A DNA stretch of 64,000 nt, from NCBI RefSeq assembly GCF_018873765.1, contig NC_057925.1:59160970-59224969 (forward strand). The letters are read 5' to 3'. Shown piece by piece: positions 1-10,742 of the stretch. Made by a program: the position numbers and the translations under genes. Source of the DNA: Telopea speciosissima. Taxonomy: Eukaryota; Streptophyta; Magnoliopsida; Proteales; Proteaceae. Each line of letters begins with the position of its first letter. The first letter of the stretch is position 1. The notes below the pieces were generated by a model that saw nothing but the letters and a program-made list of their open reading frames with translations, had not been told where the DNA came from and ran no database searches.

Positions 1-244
1 TTTAGTTCACGATATTAAAACATGAATATCAATCAATTCCAAAATCAAGACAATGCTAATATATATCTGCCGGATGGACACAATATCGGTTGAATCAGCC
101 AAAAAAATGTTCTTCTTTGAATTTTTTACCAATACCATAGAGAAGTATCGATATCATATCGTCCATAGCCAATACCAATATGGATAGGCCGATCAAATAT
201 GAATCGGGAATCACTGGAACAGGATACCGATACTTCAAGCTATG
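1..244. repeat. Partial dispersed repeat with GATACCGATA-type motifs and a hAT-like right end
   Basis: The stretch is rich in short motifs of the type CGATACC/TATCGAT and ends near 244 with GATACTTCAAGCTATG. Its reverse complement (CATAGCTTGAAG...) resembles the CATAGTT.. terminal repeats of the hAT-like elements at 49147 and 51508. The left end lies outside the window, so no target-site duplication can be checked. Similar TATCGG-rich material recurs near 14550-15050, 55440-55640 and 59290-59460. No coding capacity is seen. Confidence 0.35.
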
Positions 245-410
245 TCAGGCCCACCAGTTGACACCCCTGAAAGAATTAGCATAAATTTGCATTTATGATA
301 ATAAACTTTTGTTAAGAGTTATAAAAATTTTTGGTAGCAAGGTTCAGTGGTGGATGGGTTTGCTGTGGACATTAGGATTTATCAACCCTAGGTGAAAAAA
401 ATCTTGTATA

Positions 411-425
411 GGGGGGGGGGGGGGG
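411..425. repeat. Poly-G tract
   Basis: A run of 15 G in otherwise AT-rich DNA. Similar G or C runs of 13-15 bases occur at about 27296-27308, 40727-40741, 50173-50186, 56835-56849 and 62723-62737. The exact lengths are unreliable in any assembly. Confidence 0.8.
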
Positions 426-958
426 AGAAATTATCATGATAACAAAATAGAGTGGATGAGTACATTAGTCTATGTAGAGAAGTCTGGTTGCTATTTGACT
501 TTTGTTCAAGTGGGTAGTGAGGGGTAACTCTTGCTATGTTTCATCTCTTTAATGGCGTTGGGGCATGTGTCTTGTAAGTCCCATCTTTTCACTCTCCAAA
601 AGCTTTGATTCAAAAATTTAAAAAAAAAATCACGTCACCAGCCTCTAAAGATTATTGAAGTTACTGTGATCAGCTAACAAGTGAGTTGAGACTTGAAAAC
701 CAAAATCATCATTGAATAAAACAAGAGTCATAGAAAAACGTGAGGTGGACTGGAGTCTTGATGAGCTCAACTTGTAGCCTTCACAAAATCATCATTGAAT
801 AAAATTAGGGAAATCCACTGTCATAGAAAAACGTGAACTGAACTGGAGTCTTTATGAGTTCGACTTCGAACCTTCCTTGTAAAACGAGAAAAGGTTGTAT
901 ACTTGCAGGTTTCCTTCTGGCTCTCCCATTTTTTCCCTCCATTAAAAGTTAACACTGA

Positions 959-1084
959 GAGATCAGAACCATTTTTAGTAACATCATGATCTTTGAAGGA
1001 GATCTCAACTTGATAAAGAAGAACCAACCTCCGGTTGCAGTCTTCCGTTGATGATCTCAACCTTCTATAAAAGCGAGAGCTACC
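959..1084 (+). repeat. TATA-bearing repeat block, copy 1a
   Basis: A 126-bp block from GAGATCAGAACC to GCGAGAGCTACC. It recurs at 1781-1906 and, more diverged, at 7867-7998. Near its 3' end every copy has a TATA-like box (here TATAAAAG at 1066-1073) preceded by GATCTCAAYCTTC. Copies 1a and 2 are both followed by a CT-rich leader containing CCTGTGACCTGTCT and then an ORF start, so the block looks like a core promoter of the element rather than coding DNA. Homology to the 7.8-kb copy extends left to about 930 (CATTAAAAGTTAA). The promoter role is inferred. Confidence 0.6.
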
Positions 1085-1189
1085 TTAGACGAAAGCTGTT
1101 CCCATATGCCTCTTCTTCTTGATCTCCATCTCTCTTTGACCTGTGACCTGTCTCTCTCTCGTCTTCCACTTGTTTAATACTAATAATAA

Positions 1190-1780
1190 TTGGTCAATTC
1201 TGTTTTAGGATGCACCAAGACAATGCGGGGCAGAGTGGAACGTAGAGCGCAATCGTCGAACAGGCCCCCTCCACAGATAGGTGCTGCCTATAACATGTAT
1301 AGTGTGGCGAGAAACTCTACTCACCTCAATAATTTACCCATTTTTCAAGGTAACCAACAGATCGAACAATTTGCAGAAGACGTAAACAACCTAAACATGA
1401 TGCAGTTTAACTTGACGAATCGACAACAGCAACTTCTAGTACAACAATAACAGATCTAAAATGAATAACCAATTGCAAACTGTTATGGGGCAACAACAAG
1501 ATTTTATAGACCAACAAGAAGATCTCACAGAAATGATGGGCAATATGATGGATGCATTAGAAGATATTCGACAAAATCAAAGTATCATGCAAGGGGAGCT
1601 TACAAATCTTCTCCAACATAGAATGCAACGGATGAGCATTTGCAGGATCTCGATGATGGAATCAACCGGAATTTTGTGATCTTTGATCACAATTTGAATG
1701 CATTCGCCCATAACCGCCAGCATTGAGGAAATTCTAAGGCCCGAATGCATTGGCTTCGAAATGCGGAAGGCAATTTATGC
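1190..1780 (+). pseudogene. Decayed ORF of an unrecognised glutamine-rich, coiled-coil-like protein family (copy 1)
   Basis: I do not recognise this protein. An open frame from 1190 (or the ATG at 1222) gives a Q/N-rich segment ending at a TAA (1448-1450). A second frame from 1461 continues with a heptad-like Q/E/D/M-rich stretch, and a third frame near 1640-1780 reads ...FDHNLNAFAHN...WLRNAEGN. The same HNLNA..N and WLRN motifs occur in the copy at 8342-8940, so the three pieces appear to be one coding region broken by frameshifts and stops. It lies between two direct copies of the 126-bp TATA block. The family may be a host gene or the gag-like protein of a small retroelement. It has no zinc knuckle, and I found no primer-binding site. 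Confidence 0.4.
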
Positions 1781-1906
1781 GAGATCAGAACCATTTTTAG
1801 TAATATGATGGTTTTTGAAGGAGATCTCAACTTGATGAAGAAGAACCCACCCCTGATTGCAGTCTTTCGTCGACGATCTCAACCTTCTATAAAAGCGAGA
1901 GCTACC
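1781..1906 (+). repeat. TATA-bearing repeat block, copy 1b
   Basis: Same 126-bp length as the block at 959-1084 and very similar in sequence, in the same orientation, with its own TATAAAAG at 1888-1895. It begins immediately after the WLRNAEGN-coding remnant. The two blocks therefore flank the ORF as direct repeats, which resembles the layout of a miniature LTR element. TG..CA ends and a tRNA primer site were not found, so a simple local duplication is equally possible. Confidence 0.55.
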
Positions 1907-3206
1907 CCTTATATACTCTGAAATTTACAACTTTTTAGTTTATTTGGTGAGAACAAGTTGCACCCTTTAGTATATGTTATGCTTTCTGGACATCTTAATG
2001 GAATCTACAATGTTGTGCTCTGTATAATATTTTATTTACTTATGCCAAACTAGGAGATACAATTACACACACTTTGCAGAGTTTCCGCATCAACAACAAT
2101 ACAAACGTCATATTTTCCTCTCTGTTTGCAAGGCAGAGGCTATTCTTCATTTCTTCTCCTTTCTTCGCTTATACCTCTATGAAATCTTTGCTCTGCAAGC
2201 CAAGGTAGTGGCATTCAAAGATTCCCTCTCTCTCTCTCTCTCTCTCTCTCTCATACTCTTTTCTTCATTTTTTTTTATACATAGGAAGAAGTTTTTATGC
2301 ACGTCCTGCATTAATTATTGTTAGATGGGCATTTATGCCCATTCAAATTGACCATAAATCCCCAACACGGCAACACCCCTCTATTGAATGAATGGTGCAT
2401 GGAATCTACCGTGCACGAACTCCTTTCCCTATATTTTAAGTATCTCCATAGGGAAGCTGTTTAGTGGCCTCGTCGTTCAAGGGTTGCTTTCCACAAAAAT
2501 ATCCAAGAGCACTAGTGTCTTCTACAAACGAACAACAAATTCATAAAATGCCACATGTCACTCTCTCAATCCGCACTGCGTAGCACTGTGCGATTGGAGA
2601 ATTGGAGAGGATTTTAATCCGATGTGATGCTACCTTATCTTAATACGTGTTGAAGTTATCAAGAGTGACCTCCCACTTTGTCCCATGCCTTCCTCATGTG
2701 CATCCTGCTTCCAATTAGGTGTCAATTTTGAACCCGAATCAATTGGACCGGTTGAAACCAATGAAAAAACTATGTTTAAAATTGAATTGGGCCAGATTGA
2801 CCAAAACCCGATAAAAGTCAAAAAACATTATAAAATCTAAGGGCAAAAGATTGATATTAGGTTGTGTGGCCATTGCACAAACACGCTTAAGGGGCATCAA
2901 CATTGGTGGGATTTTTTCATTTTAAGGGTGGGGGTGTCATTTTGTGTGATCATGTGTCTGTGTGTAGGCTGCACACAGCTTGACCGGGTTTTTTTGATTC
3001 TATGGTTCATTTGGGAGAGAGATCTGAGCTTCAAGAAATAATGAATGGTCATATTAATACACTTTTTTCCTTCCCCAAGAATCTGACAATACTGTCTTAT
3101 TTACTTTGCTCGTTGGACTCCTAGGAATTCTTTTCGATCAAAGTGGAATGGAACATGTTTCTTTTTTATTTTTTTTAATGAAAAATTGAAACCAAAACCG
3201 TAACAA
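1907..3206. other. Intergenic, no gene seen
   Basis: AT-rich sequence with a (CT)n microsatellite at about 2224-2252. No open frame here shows a recognisable domain or a codon pattern suggesting a gene. Around 2880-2960 there is a fragment of a dispersed repeat (GGGTGGGGGTGTCATTTTGTG) related to pieces near 3545-3625, 7100-7210 and 10750. Confidence 0.5.
2224..2252. repeat. (CT)n microsatellite
   Basis: About 14 uninterrupted CT dinucleotides. Confidence 0.9.
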
Positions 3207-3531
3207 CAAGATAATGGATCTAAGTATCTAACCGATGAGAATTTGTCAAGTTAACCTGATATAAGACTGACAATCGGATCCGTAATCGCATCTTAACAGT
3301 TTAGTTTCAATTTGCCTTAAGGACACCCCTACATCCAGCCAACTGCACTTATCCTTTCAAGGACATCTATAGCCGTTTAGCCGGCTGATCCCAAAGGAGT
3401 CCCCCTGATTTCCTCGGAATCAAAATATTTCTGCAACCATCAGACTAGGATCCTCACAACTCTTAACCATCAGCTTTTGGGTCAAGCTTCAAGGGGCTAC
3501 TAGCATTCAATGGGTCCTAGCTTGACTAAGG
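3207..3531. repeat. Dispersed repeat B, copy 1
   Basis: Runs from CAAGATAATGGATCTAAG to GCTTGACTAAGG. It is closely matched, in the same orientation, at 10374-10742, where the second copy carries an extra segment of roughly 50 bp. The repeat follows the unknown-ORF element by about 1.5 kb in both places, so the pair may be part of an old segmental duplication. It is not coding. Confidence 0.7.
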
Positions 3532-3637
3532 TTTTTTTTTGGGGGGGTGCTGTTCTTTGCACCTGTGTGCAGGCTGTGCCCAGGCACATGAGGGTGGGTG
3601 CAATGACCACCCTACCCCCTGGGGGTCTACCATCATT

Positions 3638-4061
3638 CAATGGAGTCTATATTTATTAGACAATACTGTCCATTCTCATTGGCCCCCCACCGTTGGTGTA
3701 GGGGCCACATAGCCTAGCATTACAGTAAAGATTTAAAAAATTTAGGGAATTGGATTTAATAAAAACTGTATAAAAACCAAGAAAAAAAAATCTCATTTAT
3801 GGTGGATCATATGATTATGTTAGATCAGCAAATCTAATAGGTGACACATCAATGGAGTCTATATTTATTGGACAATACTGTCCACTCTCATTGGCCCCCC
3901 ACGTTGGTGTAGGGGCCACATAGCCTAGCATTACAGTAAAGATTTTAAAAAATTTTGGGAATTGGATTTAATAAAAACTGTATAAAAACCAAGAAAAAAA
4001 ATCTCATTTATGATGGATCATATTATTATGATAGATCAGCAAATCTAATAGGTGACACATC
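3638..4061. repeat. Tandem duplication of a 212-bp unit
   Basis: Unit 1 (3638-3849) and unit 2 (3850-4061) are head-to-tail copies, each starting CAATGGAGTCTATATTTATT and ending AATAGGTGACACAT. They differ by only a handful of substitutions and small indels, so the duplication is recent relative to the surrounding repeats. Both contain ATTGGCCCCCCAC(C)GTTGGTGTAGGGGCC. No gene product is apparent. Confidence 0.85.
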
Positions 4062-4069
4062 TGGAAAAT

Positions 4070-4155
4070 TATCGCCTCCAGTACTGGGGGTGGTCCAGTG
4101 CGCATCATGCTGCGCTGCACGATGCGCACAGGACGCCCCAATACTGGGGGCGATA
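4070..4155. mobile_element. Short palindromic MITE-like element
   Basis: An 86-bp imperfect palindrome: ATCGCCTCCAGTACTGGGG on the left is matched by the reverse complement of CCCCAATACTGGGGGCGAT on the right, with GTGCGCATCATGC and GATGCGCACAGG also pairing inside. It begins a few bases after the end of the second 212-bp unit. No transposase is present and no clear target-site duplication was found. Confidence 0.6.
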
Positions 4156-5866
4156 AAGATCCAACACATCTAAGGCAACCCCATCTTTTTAAAGTAAAAA
4201 ACTACCAATCATCAATCCATCTATCAACAATACAACATATAAAGTATATTGAGTGAAGGAATAAATGTAGAAAATGATTAGAAGACTTAAAATAACAAAA
4301 TACTTCTTATAATAAAAATGTGTGCTTGGACATGGAGATTGAAATTTTCATTTCCCTCATTTTTCTCCTGTATTGCTCTCTCAGTCACATTGATTGCAGT
4401 TTGAGAATCCTAATATGTTGATTCCTGTAAATATTTGAGTTTTTGAGTCTTCTTCCCTCTTGTATCCTTTTACTCCTATTTCGATCTTGAAACCTTTCTC
4501 TCTATCTTTAAGGGGATTTGGGTTGGCGCAATCTGGTACTGTTAAGGGGATCAGAGCTTGAAAAATGAGCCAATGTCTTCGACGAACAGATCGTCTTCAG
4601 TTACGTAAGAAGTTCAAGAGAATGGAGTCTGTTCTATAAATTTTGGGAGCTCTGAGGCCCTAGAGCAGAATTACAACCTTACAAATGTAGGAGCCATGAC
4701 CTGTCTCCTCCAAGAGTGCATCGCCTATCAGATTTGCAACTTTACGGATGGGAGACAAGAACGAAGGAAAAGAAGAGGAAGAACAAAGAGTTGCTGACAT
4801 TCAAGCAAAAACCCTTATTTGTTATGTTTTGTTGTCACCATTTTGCCCTCGTAAACTTAAGTGAAGCTCATGTTTCTCCGAAAATTTGAAGAAGTGCTTT
4901 TCTTAGGTGAGAAACACCAATTTGGTGTTTTGCAAATGTATGTTAAAAGTGTGCCAAGTGCTCGGTTTGTTTCAAAAAAAATAAAAAATTGAACCGGCAT
5001 ACCATTTAGATTTTAGCATGTTTCTGTTCCAAAAAAACAAAAAAAAAACACTAAAAACATTAAAAAAGAACGTTACCATACAGAGCCATTTAATGTAGCT
5101 CATAACTCCTACACTGTATTGTTTTTCAGCCATGTTCCTCGTGCAATTCAAGCTTTGCTCTATTAATGCAACCCAGCATAGTGGCAATCTGTAGGAGTAG
5201 GGGGTAGGAGCAGGGTGGGGTGGGAAGGCGACGAGAAAGTTCGTTGCTGCATGGGGAGGGGAAGGGACGGGTGGGGTGGCAAGAAGAAGCTACATCAATC
5301 GGATCTTTGCTTCCCATCCATTTTCATTCCAAGTATTTTTCTCTTAATCTTCTCTTTATAATACAATTAGTTTGAAAATTTGTAGTTTTTGGTTACCTGG
5401 GCTTCTGGTTGAATTGATGTTGGAGATTGATGGCACTGTAGTTTGGCTAGTATGTGGTTTGTTAGAGTTTGATATATTTGGATGCCAAAAGCGGTATTTG
5501 ATCATTGAGACTTCTCCTTGAATTATGACGGAGATGGATGAAGATTCTCTACTGCTGCCTGTCCGGCTGCCGGCGTGCCTCCTCACATAAACTGGGGCGC
5601 AATGACCACCCTAACTCAGAGCCACAGAGCCATGCTTCCTCGGTCCTCCCTGTCATCTTAGGCCTCCCATACCGTCAGAATTATATAGGGCATGGGGACA
5701 GCTCAAATACTATACTCATATGGATGTTAAAGTTTAGTATTTTACAATATAGCAAGCTCAGTTTATTTTAAAATGTGAAAAGTAGATAGAACAGCTAAAG
5801 TTAGGTGATTGGCTAGGTGCCACTTGGCAGTTATTAGACCTGACTAGCATTACTGCCACATCACCA
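4156..5866. other. Intergenic, no gene seen
   Basis: AT-rich sequence with several A and T runs. Short open frames exist on both strands, but none has a domain or a homolog I recognise. A GC-richer patch lies at about 5190-5290. Confidence 0.4.
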
Positions 5867-6058
5867 GCTTTGGGATCCGGCTCCTCTCCAACGCACTTGT
5901 GCGCCGGACGGTGTCCAGTGCACATCATTCGACTGGGGAACTCTGATCCACATCGTCGCAAGCATTCTGATGCAGTGGCGTATGGATCGAGGCCTCCCCA
6001 ACCGGATGATGTGCACTGAACAGCATCCCGCGCGGGAGAGGAGCTCAATCCCCAACTT
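5867..6058. mobile_element. Inverted-repeat MITE, about 190 bp
   Basis: The left arm (CTTTGGGATCCGGCTCCTCTCC) pairs with the right arm (GGAGAGGAGCTCAATCCCCAAC). Further in, CCAGTGCACATCATTCGACTGGGGA pairs with TCCCCAACCGGATGATGTGCACTGA. The whole element can therefore fold into a hairpin. It is GC-rich against AT-rich flanks and has no coding capacity. Target-site duplication is not clear. Confidence 0.65.
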
Positions 6059-6074
6059 TGTTCTCTTTTATGTA

Positions 6075-6813
6075 ATAGTTTTAAATGGTTCAGTTTTGGT
6101 TAAATGGATTGGTTCGATTAGTATTGCTTAGGGGTAGAACTAAAGGAAAAAGTTCTCTGTCCGGGAGAGTGGCCTATGTCAGCACTCCCATGAGTCTATC
6201 TCTCTCCTCCTCATGTGAAAAATCATCTCTGCCCCGTTATTTTAAGGAGGAGAGAGATAGACACATGGGAGTGCTGGCGTAGGCCACACTCCCGGACAGA
6301 GAACTGCTTCCCATAGTTGTAAAAGCAAAACCTGATTCATTTATTAAATGGTTTCAGTTTAATATTTTTATTAGGTTTTTTGTAAATTTTTTTTTTTCAA
6401 ATGGTTTCTTTTCTTTTTAATTTTTTTTTATTGAAATATACATAGACTTAACATTGAATTGAATTCTTAATTGTTATATGTTTTCTTTTAATAATTGTAA
6501 AGTTATAGCTATTTATATGTTTTTTCATAATTATAAGATTGTAGTTGTTTATTGTTAATTCTACCCATACATGACTTAACTTACAATGTTTATATTAATC
6601 GATTTTAAATGGTTAACTTACTTTGTTAATACTAATCGATTTTAAACAATTTTTTGTTGGTTTGAAATGGCTTGGAGCGGTTTAAACCGTTTAACTAAAT
6701 GAGCTCAATTTTGAAATCCAAATCGAACCATTTATTTAACAGTTTCATGGTTTCAATTTAAACAGCTCAGTTTGATTTTGATAGACGGTTTCAGTTTAGT
6801 TTTGACACCCTTA
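6075..6813. mobile_element. Decayed hAT-like non-autonomous element of the ACCGTTTAA family, hosting a MITE
   Basis: The sequence is built from AAATGGTTYRGTTT and AAACCGTTTAA motifs and ends with TTTTGACACCCTTA. This matches the style of the element at 47185-47501, which starts TAAGGGTGTCAAAAG. The 5' end is blurred, and the 154-bp palindromic MITE at 6152-6305 sits inside it. The ends are approximate. Confidence 0.45.
6152..6305. mobile_element. Near-perfect palindromic MITE, 154 bp
   Basis: The ends are AGTTCTCTGTCCGGGAG and CTCCCGGACAGAGAACT, with near-complete pairing continuing for about 60 bases per arm (GTGGCCTA, CACTCCCATG, CTATCTCTCTCCTCC and their complements). The loop is about 35 bases. 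It would fold into one long hairpin if transcribed. No target-site duplication was recognised. Confidence 0.8.
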
Positions 6814-7866
6814 CTTCTACGTGCCTTTATTATTATTATTATTATTATTTTGGATAGATCCTTCTACATCTCTTAAGCAGGTGATATTATATCTAGCTTG
6901 GGAATGTTGTTTCCTATCCTGCCAGCATGGAAGAATCTCTTACACCACACTAATTGCAGCACCCTGAATGGTTTCTTCAACCAAGGACTCACAACGGTCA
7001 AGAAGGAGAGAGAAAATGAATTACAAAAAAAAAAAAAAAAAACCCCTATGAGAAAGGGAGTTCGATTCCCTATTTTTATAAGGTCAAATGTTTTCTGTGC
7101 CAAAGGTGTAGACTGCACCCAAATACATGGGGGTGGGTAAAATGCCCACTCTCCCCCTTGAATGATAGGCCCATGCGTTTGGACGCAGGGTGCGCTGCAG
7201 CACAGAGAACATCCACCCTTTGTATAATTACAGGAAATTTCATGAAGACTCCATATGTTCCATATAAAAATGACACATAAGGCAAGATTTCAAGCATAGT
7301 GTTAATTTTTAGTAATTAATTTATCTGAAAATTTTCCTTGTAATTAAGTGGTTTTAAACTGGAAATTAACAACAAAACATACACAAAACAAACACCTAAG
7401 AAAACGTAGGAGTATAGGAAGAGGTAGACATCCAATGTTGTTTTAAAGTGAAGAGTTAATTCATAGAAAATTATCATTGAAGAAAAAGAGTGTACCTGAA
7501 GCCTTCCTCATCAGAAAAGTACTGTTTCGGAGCCCGAGGATTTGAATTAGATTTGATTTCATGGGAGGGAGGTTTGGTGGGTTGCATGGGCAAAATCCAC
7601 CATAAATGCTTTTTTCTGGTGAGAGAGAGAGAGGAGTTCTTCTTTTTTCGATCAAGTCCTTATTCACACAGTTTTTAATAACATAATAAATAGGAAGAGG
7701 TCCTCCACTCAACAACCCTAGTGGTCTAACAGGTTTGTAGTTCCAAAAAAGTTGCAGACTTGCAGACCAGGCTTCCGCGTTCAAAAGGTTGCAGACTTTT
7801 GCAGCATATCTTTTCCTTTTCCCAGTTTTTTCCATGTATTCATTAAAAGTTAAAACTGTGAGAGAA
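6814..7866. other. Intergenic with dispersed repeat fragments
   Basis: Contains a (TTA)n stretch near 6829-6848, an A run at 7025-7042 and a dispersed fragment at about 7095-7210 (ATACATGGGGGTGGGTAAAATGCCCACTC) related to 3570-3625. From about 7460 the sequence starts to resemble the left flank of the unknown-ORF element at 0.7-1.0 kb. A 162-aa open frame on the minus strand (7461-7949) shows no domain I recognise, and it overlaps the repeat; I do not call it a gene. Confidence 0.4.
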
Positions 7867-7998
7867 GAGATCAGAAAGAGAATCATTTTTAGTAACATGA
7901 AAATCTTTGAAGGAGATTTCAACTTTATGAAGAAGAACCCTAAACCCACCCCCGGTTGCAGTCGACGATCTCAATCTTCTATAAAAGCAAGAGCTATC
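7867..7998 (+). repeat. TATA-bearing repeat block, copy 2
   Basis: Diverged copy of the 126-bp blocks at 959 and 1781, in the same orientation. It carries TATAAAAG at 7980-7987 preceded by GATCTCAATCTTC. A CT-rich leader with CCTGTGACCTGTCTTTCTC follows near 8233-8255, as in copy 1, and then the ATG at 8342. Confidence 0.6.
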
Positions 7999-8341
7999 CC
8001 TTCTACGAACACTCTACAAGATGAAGAAAAAAAGAGGGAGATGACCTTTACAATTTTCTTCTGTTCTTTTCAGATTGGTGAAGGCTTACTTGTATTGGAG
8101 CTGTTGATCATTAATTTTTTGGAAGGGGATAGGAGGTAATAGTGAAAAGGGAGAAAGAATGCTGAAATAATCTATTCGCAAAAGACTAGATTTAATGCAT
8201 TATTCCTGATTTTACTTACCTGGCTTCTCTATCCTGTGACCTGTCTTTCTCTCGTTTTCTTAACTCGAGCTCTTTCTTCTTAAGTAGTTATAATAGCTTT
8301 TCAAATGTAGTACTAATCTTGTTGTTCGTTTGAGTTTCGGG

Positions 8342-8940
8342 ATGAAAAACAACGAACCCAATCAGTTTGGCCTAGTAAGGGTACCGGATCCCAACGACAA
8401 TCAACCTAACATAGCTGAGTTGTTGGCGTGTATAAATAACGTTGCTTACTTTATGCAAGGTGTCGCCAGGAATTGAATTCGTCTGACTCCCAAATCTGCC
8501 GGCGTTCATGAAAATCTCGAATATATTGTGCAAAGTCACACTGCAACGGCTAGGCATGTCAATGATTTTCGAGAGCAAAAATGGTAAACATGAAAATGTA
8601 AGGAATCTGGAGCATAATTTAAATGCATTATCTTTTAATGCCCAGATGTTCAAAACTGGAAATGTGTGTGTGCGTTGGTTGAGAAACAGGCAATCCCCAC
8701 CACAAAATTACAATGGAGCAACAATTCAAGAACTCAAGGGGATCCCTTTACTACTATATTGGGATTTTATGGGCTATCAATTGATGGGATTTTTTCTGAA
8801 CAGCAATCTCGTCTTTTACATAAATTAGGTTTATTGTATACCGCATAGATGTTTCGGTTTATCTGTTTCAAGAGCTTTTACAAAACATGAATCGAAATGT
8901 AAGTAATCTGAAACATAATTTAAATGCATTATTATTATCA
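8342..8940 (+). pseudogene. Decayed ORF of the unrecognised coiled-coil-like family (copy 2)
   Basis: From the ATG at 8342 a hydrophilic frame runs about 44 codons (MKNNEPNQFGLVRVPDPNDN...) to a TGA. It stays readable for about 30 more codons to another stop. In a different frame, from about 8590, it gives ..NLEHNLNALSFNAQMFKTGN..WLRN.., shared with the remnant at 1640-1780. A second NLKHNLNAL motif is encoded near 8900-8930, so the protein probably had repeated motifs. Breaks in frame make it a likely pseudogene. Function is unknown, and I do not recognise the family. Confidence 0.4.
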
Positions 8941-10373
8941 TTATTATTTTTTTTTTTTTTTATAATGCAATACCCACTTCAATTGTCCCAGATTTTCAGG
9001 TAATATTTTTTTCGTGAATCGCAGGGGTTGAGATTTCACTGCAAATTTTGGTTGATCGTGTTATGAGGTTTTTACTTTGGAATTTTGGTTGATCGTGTTA
9101 TGAGGGTTTTAATAATGGCGGGAAATGGCGTTCACCCTTTACCCATAATTTCATTCCAATCTCATCTCATTTTGCAGACTCTGCACCATCCATGATTGTT
9201 CATTCCCCAAAAACAGTAATGAGCAGCCACAATCTGAAGTTCATATACTGTGGAAATATGAGCAAAACATGAATTTTAAATATAAATAAATAAAGTATCT
9301 TCTGATTTGTATTATCTTCTACAGTTGAACACTACAAGGAAACTACAGACAGAGGGAAACAGATTTTGCAATGGTACTGAATCCGTAGCTAAGAACTGAC
9401 ACGCCCGAGACATAGTTAAGACGAAATTCAAGTGTTAAGTTAGAGATCAGAAGTGGTAGAGGGTTTCGAATTGAATAGTCTGTTCTCAATCTTTTTCTTT
9501 CCAAATTCTTTTTCACATAATTGTTCCAGAAGAAAACGGAAGAAAGAAGTGGGGCTAGGGTTTTGCGAAGCCACAAAGTTGGTTTGTGGAATAAAAATCG
9601 GCAGTCCCCCCCCCCCAATACCCTTCCACCCATTTCGGCAGTTTCCCCCAAAAAAACTCGGATCCGGGATGAGGAAGACGAGGAGGAGGACGGACGGATT
9701 CCTTCTTCTTCTATCACCGATCGCATCGTTCCAGAATTCAACCCATTTGGGTTTTCTTCCCCCTGCGGTGCCACAGGAATCTAGGCTTCTGCGGCATCAA
9801 TTAGAGAAAGAGAAAGATGAAGATGTTGATGATGATAAAACTGGGGTGTCTTCTCGTTGACGGATCGCCGCCACTTGAGAACGCAAGGATAATCGTCGCA
9901 TCTGAAGAACAGGATTTCACGTTCGAAGAAATCAGATAGATCTGATACGCAATAGAATACCCGATTCTCGTCAACGAAGAAGGTGGGTTTCCCGCAAAAG
10001 TGACAGGGGTTTCCTGCTAAAGAGCCTTCTCTGGGTCAGAAGGACCCCCAAGAATTGCCGCTGCAATCCTCTTGTGCCACACCATCCCCGTCCTTTCCTT
10101 TCTCCTTCATTCTTCTTCTTTTTTGGTAAAGCTCCTCCTTCCTTCTTCTTCTTCACCGATTTAGCCGGTTAAGGGTTATATATGAATCAATGGCTAGGAT
10201 GTAATATAAAAAAATCAATGGTCTCGATTGAATTGGTGCGTTTAGCGTTGCGTTTAGACGGCGCTCTGCGACAAGAATACCTGACCAGAACCAATTCAAC
10301 CCATCCAAAATCGGACTACTTAGAAATACTTAGCTCCACAAAACTGAATCTTCAGGACCGTTTGGTTAAACAA
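8941..10373. other. Intergenic, no gene supported
   Basis: Open frames on both strands between 9343 and 10156 are low-complexity (S- and K-rich) and overlap each other. A minus-strand frame from about 10040 to 9781 encodes a cysteine-containing stretch (CHFCGK....FFRCDDYPC), but it lacks a start and a recognisable domain. C and A runs occur near 9607-9616. Confidence 0.35.
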
Positions 10374-10742
10374 CACGATAATGGATCTAAGTATCTAACC
10401 GATAAGAGCTTGTTAAGTTAACCTGATATAAGACTGAGAATTGGATCCGAAATTGAATCTTAACAGTTTAGTTTTAATTTGCCTTAATATCGAACTAGAA
10501 TCAATTCAACCCAACCAAAATCGGACCGACACAATTGACATCCCTACATCCAGCCAATTGCACTTATCCTTTCAAGGACATCTACAGCCGTTTAGTCAGC
10601 TGATCCCAAATGAGTCCCCCTAATTTCTTCAAAATCAAAATAATTCTGCAACCATCAGACTGGGATACTCACAACTCTTAACCATCAGCTTTTGGGTCAA
10701 GCTTCAAGGGGCTACCAGCAATGGGTCCTAACTGGATTAAGG
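10374..10742. repeat. Dispersed repeat B, copy 2
   Basis: Same sequence as 3207-3531 in the same orientation, with an extra segment of roughly 50 bp near 10490-10545 (ATCGAACTAGAATCAATTCAACC...). The spacing between the two copies is about 7.17 kb, close to the 6.9-kb spacing of the TATA block copies. Confidence 0.7.

Noticed and set aside
7051-7064. GGGAGTTCGATTCCC resembling a tRNA T-arm
   Set aside because: No matching acceptor, D or anticodon arms could be found around it.
7461-7949. 162-aa minus-strand open frame
   Set aside because: It runs through the repeat block shared with the 1-kb copy, has no domain, and the equivalent frame is not kept in the other copy.
9343-10156. Overlapping open frames on both strands, including a minus-strand Cys-containing stretch (CHFCGK...CDDYPC)
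   Set aside because: Frames are low-complexity or lack a start, no domain was recognisable, and no splice structure joined them convincingly.
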